NCBI GenBank assembly: GCA_025765615.1
Contig: JAIVFJ010000055.1
Location: 62,001 to 126,000, forward strand
From: Zopfochytrium polystomum
Taxonomy: Eukaryota; Chytridiomycota; Chytridiomycetes; Chytridiales; Chytridiaceae
DNA: 64,000 nucleotides
Reading direction: 5' to 3'
The position numbers and the translations under genes were made by a program. The notes under the pieces were generated by a model. That model was not told where the DNA came from. It saw nothing but the letters and a program-made list of their open reading frames with translations, and made no database searches. Shown one piece after another: positions 11,959 to 23,900 of this stretch (positions are counted from its first letter, which is position 1; each line of letters starts with the position of its first letter).

Positions 11959-14249
11959 ATGCACTCCCCCGCCCGCATCGCCTCACTCCTTCGCCCCGCC
12001 CTCTCATCCACCCTCCGCACGCCCTTCACCACCGGCCCCACCACGGCCTCCTTCCACCACCTCCTCCGCCGCTCTCTCGCGACGACGATCCCCGCGGACG
12101 CGACGCCCTCAGTCGACCCTTCTTTGCCGCAGTTTGTGGTCGGCACGCGCAACGGGTTCCTGCCGCGCCAGGACCCGCTGGTGGTGCTGCCGGAGCGGTT
12201 CGCGCCGCTCGAGAGCCTGCTGCAGCGCATGCCGCTGACGCGCGAGGACGGCGAGCGCGGGCTGCTGTGGGACGGCCGGTTCGGCGACGCCGTCGAGAAG
12301 GAGCTGCCCGTGCTGGACGTCGACGGCGTCGAGGACTCGCGGACGCTGATGGGTGAGTGAGGGAGGGGGGTGAGTGAGCGAGTGTGAGCGAGTTGAGTGC
12401 GGGATAGTGGGGTGGAGACCCTATTGTGTCATGTGATGCTTCGCCCCTCCCGGCGCACCACCGCGTGCGCGCGCGCGCGTGATCGATCAATCGCCCTCCG
12501 CACTTCTGCTTTTGCCCTGCGAGGAGTCGGTCGGTCCTCAATCTCCCGCCCGCCCGCCGGCCCGCCCGCTCGCCCACCTGGGTTGTCTGTCCGCGCGAAA
12601 AATTTTTTTCTTCCGCCTCGCGAAAAAAAAAAAAAAAAAAAAAAATTCATCCGCCTCCTACCTCCCAACTAACGCTTCAATCTCCGACAACCTTGACCGC
12701 CTCTCCCTTGCACAACAGCGCTCTTCCGCGACTACACGTTCGCCGCGTCAGCGTACTTGCTCGAGCCGTGCGACATCATGAACCGGAAGCGCGGCGACTA
12801 CGGCCTGGGCCGGAACAGGCTGCCCAAGAACTTGGCTGTGCCGCTCAGCCAAGTCGCCACAAAGATTGGCGCGCGGCCGGTGAGCATATGCGGTCATGGG
12901 GTTCTTCTTGCTGTCTGAAACGAAACTCGTCTTTTGTTTCACTGTTTGCAGTTCATGGAGTACGCTCAGAGCTACGCCTTGTACAACTACAAGAAGAAGG
13001 ACCCGCAGGGTCCGCTCGAGTACGACAACTTGGCGCTCATCCGCAGCTTCAGTGGCATGCCCTCCGAAACCGGTTTCATCTTGGTGAGTCCGAGTCGCCT
13101 GTGTCTGTCTGTCATGTGCGTCTTCGTCGTCAACTGTTATAACTCATATTTCTCTTCACCTCACAAACACGCCTCCACCCCCCACAACGCCCTCTCCCGC
13201 CCCTCCAACCAACCCCCCCAGGTCCACGTAGCCATGGTTGCGCACACGGGCGACCAAGTGAAGCACACGCTGGCCGCGCTCTCGGCCGTCGAGCGGCAAG
13301 ACCGCGCAGCGTTCGACCAAGAGCTCAAGGGCCTCCTTACGGTGCTGCAGCGGATCAACGCGACGATGGACACGATGTGGAACCGATCCGAGCCCGAGGA
13401 CTACAACAAGTTCCGCACGTTCATCTTTGGCACCAAGGCGCAGCCCATGTTCCCTCAAGGCGTGGTGTACGAGGGCGTGTCGGACCAGAGCGTGTTCTAC
13501 CGCGGCGAGAGCGGCGCGAACGACTCGATCGTGCCGTCCATGGACAACCTGCTGCAGCTGACGGCGAGGATGCCGGTCAACCCGCTGACGGAGATTTTGC
13601 GGGACTTTAGGTCGTACAGGCCTGCGAACCACAACGCGTGGCTGGCGTGGCTGGAGAAGAGGGCGCACGAGCTGAACGTGAGGGACTTTGCCGTGCAGGA
13701 CTCGAACTCGGCCGGTGAGCGATTGCGTGCTGTGTTCGACAATTTCCATGTTTTGCGTGAGAGGAAGTTGTGTAACCTGCCGCTCTTTCCACCGAAGTGC
13801 TCTACCTCGCCCTCATTGATCAGATCCGCGAGTTCCGCGGCCGTCACTGGAACTTTACCAAAGAGTAAGCCCTCTCTTTTTTCTTGTTGTGGACAGCCTT
13901 CCGCGTCTTCGGAGACCCTCGCTCAAATCCCCTTGCCCCACGGGAAAAAAAAAAATACCAAAACCACTCGTCACACAGATACATCATCAAGCACACGCGG
14001 CACCCTGTCGCGACGGGCGGCTCGCCCATCACGACGTGGCTACCCAACCAGCTGGCCGTCGTTCTGTCGGCGATGGTGGCGGTCGGCAAGACGATCCAGC
14101 CGGAGCGGCTGACGCCGTACAACCGGGCGCTGGCGCAGGAGCTGACGGCGCGCGCCGACGCGCAGGCGCGCATCCTCGAGCGCGAGGTCGCCGGGTTGAA
14201 GAAGCTGTTTGTCGGACAGGACGTACAGAGCGGCGACGCCAGGACGTAA
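11959..14249 (+). CDS. Indoleamine 2,3-dioxygenase family protein
   Basis: Six exons: 11959-12352, 12719-12879, 12952-13083, 13222-13714, 13798-13864 and 13979-14249, phase-consistent, 505 residues. Haem-dependent dioxygenase that opens the indole ring of tryptophan, first step of the kynurenine route to NAD. Family features seen: GFLPRQDPL near the N-terminus, EPCDIMNRKRGDYG, FSGMPSETGFIL, RGESGANDSIVP, the FRGRHW segment that carries the proximal haem His, and the C-terminal HPVATGGSPITTWLPNQL. The length fits fungal members. The first 40 or so residues are rich in Arg, Ser and Ala with no acidic residues, as in mitochondrial presequences, which is inference. All introns are GT-AG; the first contains a poly-A run (12624-12645). 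The gene is divergent from the NLR receptor. Confidence 0.93.
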
Positions 14250-14411
14250 AAATATGCGAAGTCCCAGGAGAGGAAGTGGGTGGACCCGTGTGGAACACCT
14301 CCTTTTCCTCATCCGCTTGTTTTTGTGAAGAGGCTTCTGACTCTCCTTTGTCTCGCTTCTGACTTTTTGTTACTCACTTCTGTCGCTTTCCACATATTTT
14401 TTCTCATCAAG

Positions 14412-14719
14412 TGTTATGAATCACCCTCTGGAAACCTCTGGAACCTTCTAGAACATTCCTTCATGGAACCTTGTGGAACCTTCTGGAACCTTCTTTGCTT
14501 TCCTGACTTGTCTTGTTGTCATTGGTATCATTGGTATCATTGTATTACTAATTGCTCTTTCTGGAACTTTCTTGGAGTCTTGACAAGGAACACTCTCAAA
14601 AGGTATAAAAGGGGGATGGGGGACCTGTCCCATCTCTCAAGTGAATTATTGTTTCCAATACAATCATCACTCCTCTCAGTTCCTTGTCTGCCTTGTCCTG
14701 TCCTGCCCTGTTCCTGACA
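14412..14719 (+). mobile_element. Solo LTR of the Gypsy family
   Basis: Bounded by TGTTATG and CTGACA and collinear with the LTRs of the Gypsy element at 57895-61789, but about 45 bp shorter because it lacks one repeat unit in U3. A TATAAAAGGGGG box is kept. No matching 5-bp target duplication was found (TCAAG left, GGTGT right), so its flanks are probably rearranged. Confidence 0.88.
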
Positions 14720-14734
14720 GGTGTCTTTTTTTGC

Positions 14735-14992
14735 GCCTTCGTCCTGGCGGACAGTTTGTTGTGTCTGAAAGTAGATGCCAGGTGGTGCATAAGCTGATTG
14801 GGTTTTCCTTTACAATGTTTTTCGAATTTTGTGCTGATGGGCAATCGTTCTTTTAAAGGACAGAAATGACAAGAGAAAACTGGTCAAACTTGGAACAGGC
14901 CTGCCTTGGAAGGAAAATGCTGTCACAGATCCTCCTTTGTGGGCAGCCTGGTACAATGTAAGTTTCAGGGCAGTATGAGATCTCCTCTTCAT
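14735..14992 (+). pseudogene. Relic of a WD40 NLR C-terminus
   Basis: Translated pieces GGQFVVSES, HKLIGFSFTM and CADGQS match the last WD40 repeat and following tail of the intact receptor at 5959-10697 (DGQFVVSGS, HKLDGFSFTM, SADGQS) but with an internal deletion and stop codons. Opposite strand to the intact gene and directly downstream of a solo LTR. Confidence 0.65.
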
Positions 14993-15109
14993 CTTCAGGG
15001 GCTCATCTATAATCTAGTGGCAAAAAGGGATAAGACAAGTCTTTAAGATGGGAAGCTCCTGGTTATTAGCAGAGCCAGTACCCTGGATTCAGCTCAAACT
15101 CAACAAAGA

Positions 15110-15310
15110 TGGATGATGTGATTTAATTCTGTCTTTACCCAAGGACAGCTAGACCAAGTGGAGTTGATCAATGAAGAGTACCCCAAAGGCCCCAGGTTCA
15201 AGCCCTGACTGTCCCAATTGGTGATCAAGGTGAGGTCCTGGGCTAATAAGCCCTCAGCCTGATGGAATCACTAGTGGATGGCAAGTCTACACAGTGAGAG
15301 CCGCTAAGCG
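15110..15310 (+). repeat. tRNA-derived SINE-like sequence
   Basis: A B-box-like GGTTCAAGCCC (about 15192) follows a weak A-box-like stretch. No full cloverleaf can be drawn, so this is at best a SINE head. It lies in 14993-16069, a tract that splits the two NLR relics and contains a two-copy tandem unit around CAGCTTGGTCTGGTAG (15395-15495) but no gene. Confidence 0.25.
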
Positions 15311-16069
15311 GGATTTCATGCTGAGGGCATGAGACAGCTGCTAAAGTTAGCAATAGGGGATAGAAACCTTGCCCCCAGCTTGGCATACACACACTGGCCT
15401 GGGGAAATCATACCTCCACTAGCTTGGTCTGGTAGCACTGGCCTAAGAGGACTCCATCCCCAGCTTGGTCTGGTAGAACTGGCCTGGGGAGAAACACCAA
15501 AGGGGAAAGAAAAGGATTGGTGTTACCTAGGTAGGATTTATTGAGAGAGAGTAGATATATATAGGACAAAAGAGAAGAAGAGAGGAAGTATTTATAGAGA
15601 AGGGAGGGAGAGAAAGAAGAAAAGAAGGAAGAAAGGGAGAAAAGAGAAAATGAAAGAAGGAACAATTTGGAAGGATGAATCACTCTCTCCTGCCTCCAAA
15701 TTTGGGGTGAACATATTTGAGGCTTTGAGGCCACATCAGTGCAGGGACGGTGGATTGAAAGGTGGAAAAGTGAGAGAAAAGGGAAATGAGTAAAAATAAG
15801 GATGAATAGGATGAATAAGGGGTGTGCCCCTTGTGCTTAGGCCCATTCAGCACAAGGAACACAGGATGCTCTTTTATAGTGATAAACACTAGAGCCTGTG
15901 AGGGATGTGATGAATGGTAATAAAGATAAAAATAAATATAGGGGCCAATATAATGACATAGTCACAACTGGGGAAGAGCTGTTAGGGAGACCCCAGCTAA
16001 GACCACGATCAGTGAGATTAGGAATCTCACAGCAGCGACTGCGGAGTCGGGTGCCTGTCGCTGAATCTC

Positions 16070-16137
16070 TGATGAAGGATGGTGTTTGGTTCATCTCTAT
16101 TGTCACAAATGTCTGTTTCTGGCTTCCACATGAGTAA
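16070..16137 (+). pseudogene. Second piece of the WD40 NLR relic
   Basis: Codons read DGVWFISIVTNVCFWLPHE and then a stop. This corresponds to YGVWFTSHLTNVCCWLPPE near the C-terminus of the intact receptor. Same strand and order as the relic at 14735-14992, suggesting one decayed paralogue split by about 1.1 kb of inserted sequence. Confidence 0.6.
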
Positions 16138-16379
16138 CATACAGCTCCCCTCAAGGAAAAATGTGTTGTTTTATTGAATTTGGAGTGTGACAAGAGGCAT
16201 GTCTTTTAACGGAGTGTACAAGACTGTTGCTTTGTTGAGAAATGCAGAGCTTGTAAGTTAGGAACCGTTATCGAGCTGGGCTACTTATATCTGGAGGATT
16301 TGTCCCTTGTGTCTCCAACTGCGGCAACTTGTGTGACTGGGCTGTGGACAGAGCTGTCACCATGGCGGTCCATCAAGGG

Positions 16380-16700
16380 GCTTTGGTGCCTCCGAAGTGA
16401 CTGCAGGGGGGCAGGCGCAGAGCGCCTGTCTCTTGACCATTTGCTGTGCTGCTGGTCCCATGAAGGTTCTTGGGATACCCTGTGGACGACAGAGGAAGCG
16501 TGCGCCAACTGGGGACAGACAAAGTATGTCTGTCTAGCGCCTATTGAAGACATAGCAGTCTGTCTACATGGGAGGCCGACAGGCAAGAAGTGCTTGTCTG
16601 ATACCCAGTGCAGAGATTGTGGGCCCATGAAGGGAACGAAGTGTGTCTATGGGGGCGACAGGCGTGCAACGCCTGTCAGAGCTCATTGTCCGCTTTGGCA
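16380..16700. repeat. Cluster of four spaced hairpins
   Basis: Four short inverted repeats of the form GACAGGC...GCCTGTC or close variants occur at about 16410, 16512, 16571 and 16660, each with a loop of about 6-10 bases, inside imperfect 60-105 bp repeats. An open frame crosses them but shows no family motif. Function unknown. Confidence 0.45.
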
Positions 16701-17004
16701 AACAACTTCGCTGAGTGGAAGCGATGTTGGGGAGGAGTGTCAGAGGTGCAGCGGACAGGGTCTGAGACAGCGAAGGACAAAATCCAATTAAGTTGACATA
16801 TACAAATGGAGCGGACATAGTAAGTGTACTATATGTGAGGGGCAGTCATAATTGAGCACCTTTTTGCGCATGGCGCGTGCTAAGTGCTTGGGTTTGAATC
16901 CCTGCTTGTGTTTTGCTTTTGCCAACATAGAGCCAGAGCACATGCCTTTTAGTAAGTCTGCAGAGGCTCTTAGCTTCCCTACTGTAACAGCAAGTTGTGC
17001 ATAT

Positions 17005-17085
17005 ATTCTAGTTTGTAATTGGGCTCTTCCTGTGAAGCCTGGACCGTGCAGTGTGCACTGCGCAGTGCCAGCTGGGTCCAACAAC
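17005..17085 (+). repeat. Dispersed repeat, copy 1
   Basis: The segment beginning TTCTAGTTTGTAATTGGGC and ending GCTGGGTCC recurs at 53626-53690. A B-box-like GGGTTTGAATCCC lies 110 bp upstream (about 16888), so it may be the tail of a SINE. From here to 17922 only T-rich sequence and unsupported frames are seen. Confidence 0.5.
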
Positions 17086-17922
17086 AAACATTTTGGGTCA
17101 ATGTTTTTCTTTCTTATTCGTTTCTGATGTTTTCAGTTGAAAAAAAAAATTCTCCTTTGTAGCTGCTTTGCTATTGTCTTTTATTTCTGCTGTGTTTTCT
17201 TGACAATTCTTTTCCTGCTGCTTCATTCTGTAACAATAGCACTGCAGACAGACTAGTGAAAAATCTCTCATTTGAAAACCAAAGCTTATTTGCAAAATAC
17301 AGGAGCAAAAAGATGATCCCAAAACTTCCCAAAGAAATCGCATCAGTCCCAGAAACTTATTACATCCCCAGACTACCTTTCCTGGCCATTGTTTTGTGGT
17401 GAAGGCTTCCTTCCAAGCACTACTCATCATTATCAAATATTAATCAATCACCAAGTGTGGTTGCCTTCAGTAGTTGGCAAATGGTCGTCATTGACAAGCA
17501 ACAATTTTTCTGCTAAGAGCTCCTTTTTAATTCATGTTGTCTGAAACATTGTTGATGCAATATTACTAAAATGTCAATATTGAACTGTCAACAAGGGGCC
17601 ATAACAAATGGTACATTGTTGTTGGAAGGCTGTTTAAAAGAAGCGACAGGTGTTTTTTGTAGGGGGGAAACCAAAAAAGGATCGCCGCCTCCTCCTTCGA
17701 CGCGTGTGGTCGCTGCGCGGGGAAACAAGCTCGCGCGCGACTCGCCTTTTTCCTAACCCCGTCAGGCTACTTTTTTCTTATTTTTTTATGTTTTTTTTTT
17801 GTTTTTTTTGGTACATGTATCTGGTGTTTTCTTTATATATATAGGTGCCATTCTCAAACTGCCCCCTTACCAACGACCGATCAAAGCAAGGCACAACAGA
17901 CCGGCCCTTCCTCCCCCAACCC

Positions 17923-20900
17923 TCATATCCACACCTTGATGATCCCGTCGCGGCCGCCGGCGACAATCATCGGGTACGGCACCTGCGTCACAACGAGGTC
18001 GTTGATGGCGTCAAGGTGGTTAATGACGCTCGGGCTCGACACCAGCCCGGAGCTCGCCACCGCCGACGACGCCGCGCCGCCGAGCGCGGACGACGAGGAC
18101 GACGACGTGGAGGAGGACGACGCGGAAGACGACGAGGAAGACACGGACGCTAGGGATGACAGGGACGACGACGAAGCCGACGGCAGCCCTGCACCGCCCA
18201 TCCCCACCCCCGCCGCCGACGCGGCCGATGCCAAAGCCGCCGCCGTTGATCCCCCGACTCCGACTATGCCGCCGCCGCTGCCGCCAATGATCCCACCGGC
18301 GCTGACCACGCCGCTGCTGCGCGGCGGGGACTGCGACGATGACGACGATGACGCAAAAGCCAGGCTCGGTGTGTACTCAATGTTAAAGTTCACGTCGCCG
18401 TACCGATGCGTGCTGGTGGGGTGCGGCGAAGAGGAAAAGGGTTTTCGGAAGGGAAGGGAGAAAAATAATGAGTATGAAGAGGACAGCAAACAACCAAAAG
18501 CCCCCCAGAAAAAAAAAAGAAAAAAAACAAAAAAAAAAACACGCTCTTCACCTGTATCTTGGCGCCACGTCCGTCGACTCCATCCCCGACACAACATACG
18601 ACGCGTCAATGTTGGCCAGGTCCCAGAATCGTATCCGCCGGTCCGACCCCGCCGTCAGCAGGTACGGCGCGTTGGCGGGCGCCACAAACGACCGCGTGCT
18701 GCTCTCCGTCGGCGAGGACGACGACGACGACCACGCCGCATACGTTGCAAAGTCGCCCAGCGGCATAAAGTCGGTCATGGTGGGTGGCGGAAGGGGCTAA
18801 ACGGTTTTGTTGGAGCGAAGAGTTCATCACGAACGGTCCATCCACGGATACATCACATCGAGGTTAGAAAAACAGTTCCAAATATCTAAATGTACCCGCT
18901 CCCTCAATTCCCTGCTCTCTCACCTTGAGCCCGCTGCCGTACAACTTGTTCATCTCCTCGGCGGGGTCGCCGCCGCCAACGACCGCCGACCGCCCGGCAC
19001 CCGCGTCGCCAAACACACACCAGACCTCGCGGCACTCGCCGGATTCCATGTCCCACAGCGACACCTCGCTGGTGCGCGTACCTACAGACGCCATGACCAT
19101 CTTGGTCGAGAGCCCACCGCCGCCGCCGCCGCCGCCGATGCCGCTGCCGTTGTACCGTGCCAACGACCCAGCGCCCGCGACGACTCGGTGGACCCGCGAG
19201 CGCCACGGGTGCGCCCACGACTTAACGCGGAGCCCGAAGCGGACGTCCCACAGGGAGAACACGCCGCGCGAAGTTCCCGTCAGGGCCCAGGCGTGTCGCG
19301 GGTCCATTGCAAACGAGGTGATAACGCCGTGGCTGGCCGGGCTGTCAAAGCTCCACGCCGTCTTCATCGAACGCAGGTCCAGCCCGCGAAACTTGCCGTG
19401 CGCCGTCGCGTACACGAGGATCGAGTCTTGCTCTGTTTTGCGGAAGCAGCCACGAAAGTCGAGGATAAGGAAAACGCACCAAACGCGGCACGATCACCAG
19501 AACGAATCAAATGCGCAACCAACAAAAGAAAAGCGGGGGGCACTAACCTTTCTCATAATGATCGACGACCACCGGCCAATCCCGATCGTCGGCCTCAGAG
19601 GTCCGAATCGTGTGCACGCCGTTGTACTTTGCCGACCCGTTTTGGGTTGCCGAGCTGATGTATTCGATGCGCGACACGTGGATGGAGCCATTGTCCGACA
19701 CAGAGGCGACGCTGTGGCTTCGCTCGCAAAACGCGACAGAAAGCAGCTTCCCGCCTGTGTTTCAAAGTTGGATGGTCGAGAACAATTAAAAATTCAATCA
19801 CCGACGTTATCGATATGGAATCGATCGTGCTGGCACACGCGCCACCTCGCATACCTTGCTGCGCATACGTCAGCCGCGCCCTGTTCGTCACGTTCTTCTC
19901 CATCCGCTGGCAGTCCCAGACTTTGAACGACCCGTCGTCGCTGCACGACACGAAAAAGTTGTGGTCCGGGGACAGCTTGATCTGGTTCACGGCGCCGCGG
20001 TGCTCGGTCAAGTGTGCCGCAAGAACGCCTATTTATTCCCCGGTTGTTGTTGTTTTTGACAGTTCGGTGCAGAAGGATAAAATGAGCAAGAGAGGAGTGT
20101 AATAAGCCACATGGTCAAATTATTCTCTTTACCGTCGGGTCTCCAGGACCTCAAATCTCCGTCATTGTACGTAGTTGAATGCCGTCCCTTCCGGCCTCGC
20201 GGAGAAAGCCCAGAGCTCACAGGAGGGCCGTGGACTTTGGGGCCGAATTCTGGGAAAGGCGAGGATGATGATTTAAAGCGAGTAAAAATGTGGCAGAGCG
20301 AAACGTCAGCACGTGCTAGAAGAACATCGAGTAAAAAGCCATACCCGTCAATGGCGGCGGGAACAGTTCCATTGTTTTTGCTTCCAGCAGTTTTCTGATG
20401 TACTTGTCGCGCCCCTCGGCTTTTGGGACCAAGAAAGAACCGTTTGAGTTGAATAATACAGTCCAAAAGTCGACACTCTTCTCACCTCCAATTGACGGCA
20501 ACCCAATCAGGCTCCCTGTCTGGCTGGGCGGAACGCGTGGCTTCGGGTCCAGCGAAAACGTCGTGCCGCTCGAGATGGACGAACGCTTCAGCGGCGACCC
20601 GAGTCTGCGGTCGGGCGAGTAAGACAGCGGGTTGCCGCCACCGCCACCGCCACCGCCAGAGCCGCCTCCTGCGCCTCCCCCACCTAGCGCCCCCGCGGGG
20701 GAAAGGTCGTTCCCGTGTCGGCCCGCGCCCCCCAAGCTCGCCGCGGCCGACTTCCACGAGCCGGCCGCCGCCGCCGCAATGACGGCTGCTGCGATGGAGG
20801 GCGAGGACGATCGGCTCGACGGCCCCACCCCCTTGATGATGGCGTCGCCGCGGAGGGCGATGGGGCTGCTGACGCGCTGCTCGAGGGTCGCGACGGCGGT

Positions 20901-23900
20901 CTCGCTGCTGACGGCGATGGTCGGCGGGGACGCGCCGAGCTGCTTCTTGTCGCCACCGACAAGGTCCAGGGAGAAGTGAGAGTGGTCGCGGGACGATCGC
21001 TTTGTGCTGGTGCCTCCGCCTGCCCAACCTCCACCACCTCCAGCAACGCTCCCTCCGCCCATTCCAGCGCCGCTCTGCGAGTCTGTGTCAGACTGCGTGT
21101 ACGGCCGAGAGGATTCCGACGGGTTGATGCTCGGCCGCGAAACGCGGCGTTCGGTTGCAGTGTCGGAAAAGCTGGAGCTGGAGCGCATGTCGGGGCTGAG
21201 AGGTGGGTTGTACGGTTTTGGCTCGGCGCCGTACATTGGCTTCAGTGCAGCTGGCGGGATCTGGAACGGCCGCTTGTCGTTCAAGGGCAGCCGGCTGAGG
21301 TTCGCTCGGAACGACAGACGGCTCAAAGCCGGTGAACTGGACCCGGGAAGCCTTTCAGTCAGGTCTTGGATCTGCAACAAAGACATGAGTGTCCCTCCGA
21401 TTGCATTTACAAACGGCAAAAAAGCAAGGAATTGAAAAGAAACCTGGTGAGAGTAATTGGTGGGAGGCGTCAGGAACATTATGTGCGGTGTCACGCCAGT
21501 TTCCTAGATAAAGCTGTAAGCAAACTGGAGGAAAGGCTGAGACAAAGAAAAAAAAAAAACCTTTGCGTCCAGGTTTGCTGACTCGCTGGGCAACCTCCTG
21601 TGTTGGGTATCAAAATTTTGAGACTTTCCGGCAACAAAAGCATCGCAAAAGGCAAATTTTTTTTTCACCTCAGCCTCGACTGCGAAGACTTGAAAATGTA
21701 ATACTTGAGAGCAAACAGCTTTTCCTTGTCTTCGTCCGTCATGCCGAATTCTCGCAGTCTCCTGATCAAATCCGTGCTAGTGTTCAGTTCGTGTGTGTGC
21801 AAAGAGGGGAAAGGAAGGAGGTTTAATAGTTTTTTCTCGATGAAATCGGTTGTAGAAGGTCAGCCTCTTTCTAGAGAGACTCCACAATGCGCGCCTCGTG
21901 CTCTCTACCGCGCACCTATCGCCTTTCCTCGGAGAGGACGAAGACCCAGAGGCGTCCGAATCGAACGACCAATCGATGCCGTCCCGCCCGTCGCCTCTAC
22001 CAAGGGTTGGCGGCGTCTTTGCGAGAAACGCCAACGTCTGGTCGTAGAGGTTCCGGCTCACCTAATTAAAATGCGTTGAGGAATGAACACAGTCAAAAAG
22101 AAACCACAGAAAAATTGCAAAAAAAAAAAAAAAAAAGGAAACAGAAGGGCGGTGCAAGGATGGTCCACTCACTGGCTTCTTCAAGTTTTCCAACAAGTAT
22201 ACTTCCGTGATCTCCGGGATGTCGGCCCGAAGGAACGGCTTAATCATGGGGTAGATTACGCACCGCACGTCGATCAACGGCATGAGCTTGGTTGCGCAAG
22301 CGATAAAGGAGATGGCCCCTAGATTAATAGAGCAAGGACAACACAAGAGAGAAAAAGCAGTGTGTGTCAAAAGAGTTGGGGGTCAGCGAAGCCGAGCTAA
22401 ACTTGATTTGCTTATTGCAATTCACCATTCCGAATCCACACGTTAGGGTGGCACAACAGCGGCATAATCGTCGCCGCAAACTCCTTCAGCTTTTGCTTCT
22501 GCAGCAGCCCCAGCTCGGCGATGGACGTGAGCGAGGCGAGCACTTTCTCAACCACGAACTCTTCGGCGTCGGTCAGTGCCTGGATCGTGAGCGGGAGGAT
22601 GTACTCCTCGAGGCTGCGGCTGCCGACAAAGGTGCCGACGCCGACAATGCTCTCGAAGAATGCGCTTGGGGAAAGGGGAGGCAGGGGGAGAAAATTAGCA
22701 CTTTGGTCAGCATTTCGGGACGTCGCCTGTAAGCGCATCAGTTACCTCCTCAGCTGCCAGTCCTGATCGTTCAAGTAAGTGATAGTATGTCCCAGGAGCA
22801 CGTCGTTGGCTCGATGCCGGCCAAAGAAAATGCATAGCCGCGGAATGTCAGCGAGAAGAGACCGCTTGACGTGAGGGTCCGAGTCGCTCAAAAGGGAGAC
22901 GACTTCTTCTTGAACCAGGTCGTGGAGGTCCCGGAGGCAGGAATCATACGACATCTGAGGGGGCACAGGGTTCGGGGTTTGGTTCAGGTGTTTGGAAACA
23001 TATTTGTGAGCTACAATGGACCCCGACAACGGAAAAACGGACATCGAAACATTCTTGAACCCACCAATGCCGAATCGCCGACACTATCCGGGTCCGAGGG
23101 GAGCCCGCTCCGTAAAAGCTGCGCCAGCTCGAGAAAGCGGGCTGACGCTTCAGCTAAAAAAGAAAAAGGTTTCAGCTATGCATCATGACAGTGAATTGGA
23201 ATATTTTCCAGAAAACAGGAGCGTACCCAAAGGAGTGATGCATTGGGCGTAGATGGACCTCACAAAGATCTCTGGGTCGCTCGCAAATCGGTGAAGGCTC
23301 GGAAAAATATACTCGGGGAAAATGTTGGACTCGGCAGTGGTGATCGAGTCCACCATCGTTAGCTGACCGATTGAATTGTGAGGGTTTTCGTGCGTGTGTG
23401 TGTGCATTTGACAGATCCCGCGTGCCCGTACAAAAAAAAGTTACAAAGTTTCCGTTGTGCCCCGCTTCCAGCCTCGCCCATCACCCTCCCCTAACACACA
23501 CCTCATCCAGCACTCAAGGCAACGCTCGCTCAACTTACCAGCTGGGTCAAAACGCGCAACGCAGTGGCCCGCACGTTTGCGGATTCGTCTTTAAACAAGG
23601 ACACTACAAAAGGCACAACGCGATCCAGGCGATACTCGTCTTCTAACTGAATGCCGAGGGCGAGAAGCAACTCGAGGGCCATAATGCGAGAGCGCGGGTG
23701 GAAGGTGTTGCGGATCGACGAGCAGACGATAGATGTGAGAATCAAGCAGGCGTCGTCTGTGGGGTTTATTTAAAACGAGCGAACGAATACAAAGATTAGC
23801 CACACGGCGCAGACAGCAAAACGCAACGATGAGTACGTGCTTCTGAAAAAACGAAATTTTGGGCACTCAACGGCATGAGGAGTTCTTTCGGATCAGGTCA

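Noticed and set aside
16860..16910. tRNA gene
   Set aside because: A B-box-like GGGTTTGAATCCC is present, but acceptor and D-arm pairing cannot be drawn.
17098..17436. 112-codon minus-strand frame
   Set aside because: No homologous motif, no plausible start context, and Lys/Gln/Thr-rich tail typical of AT-rich noncoding DNA.
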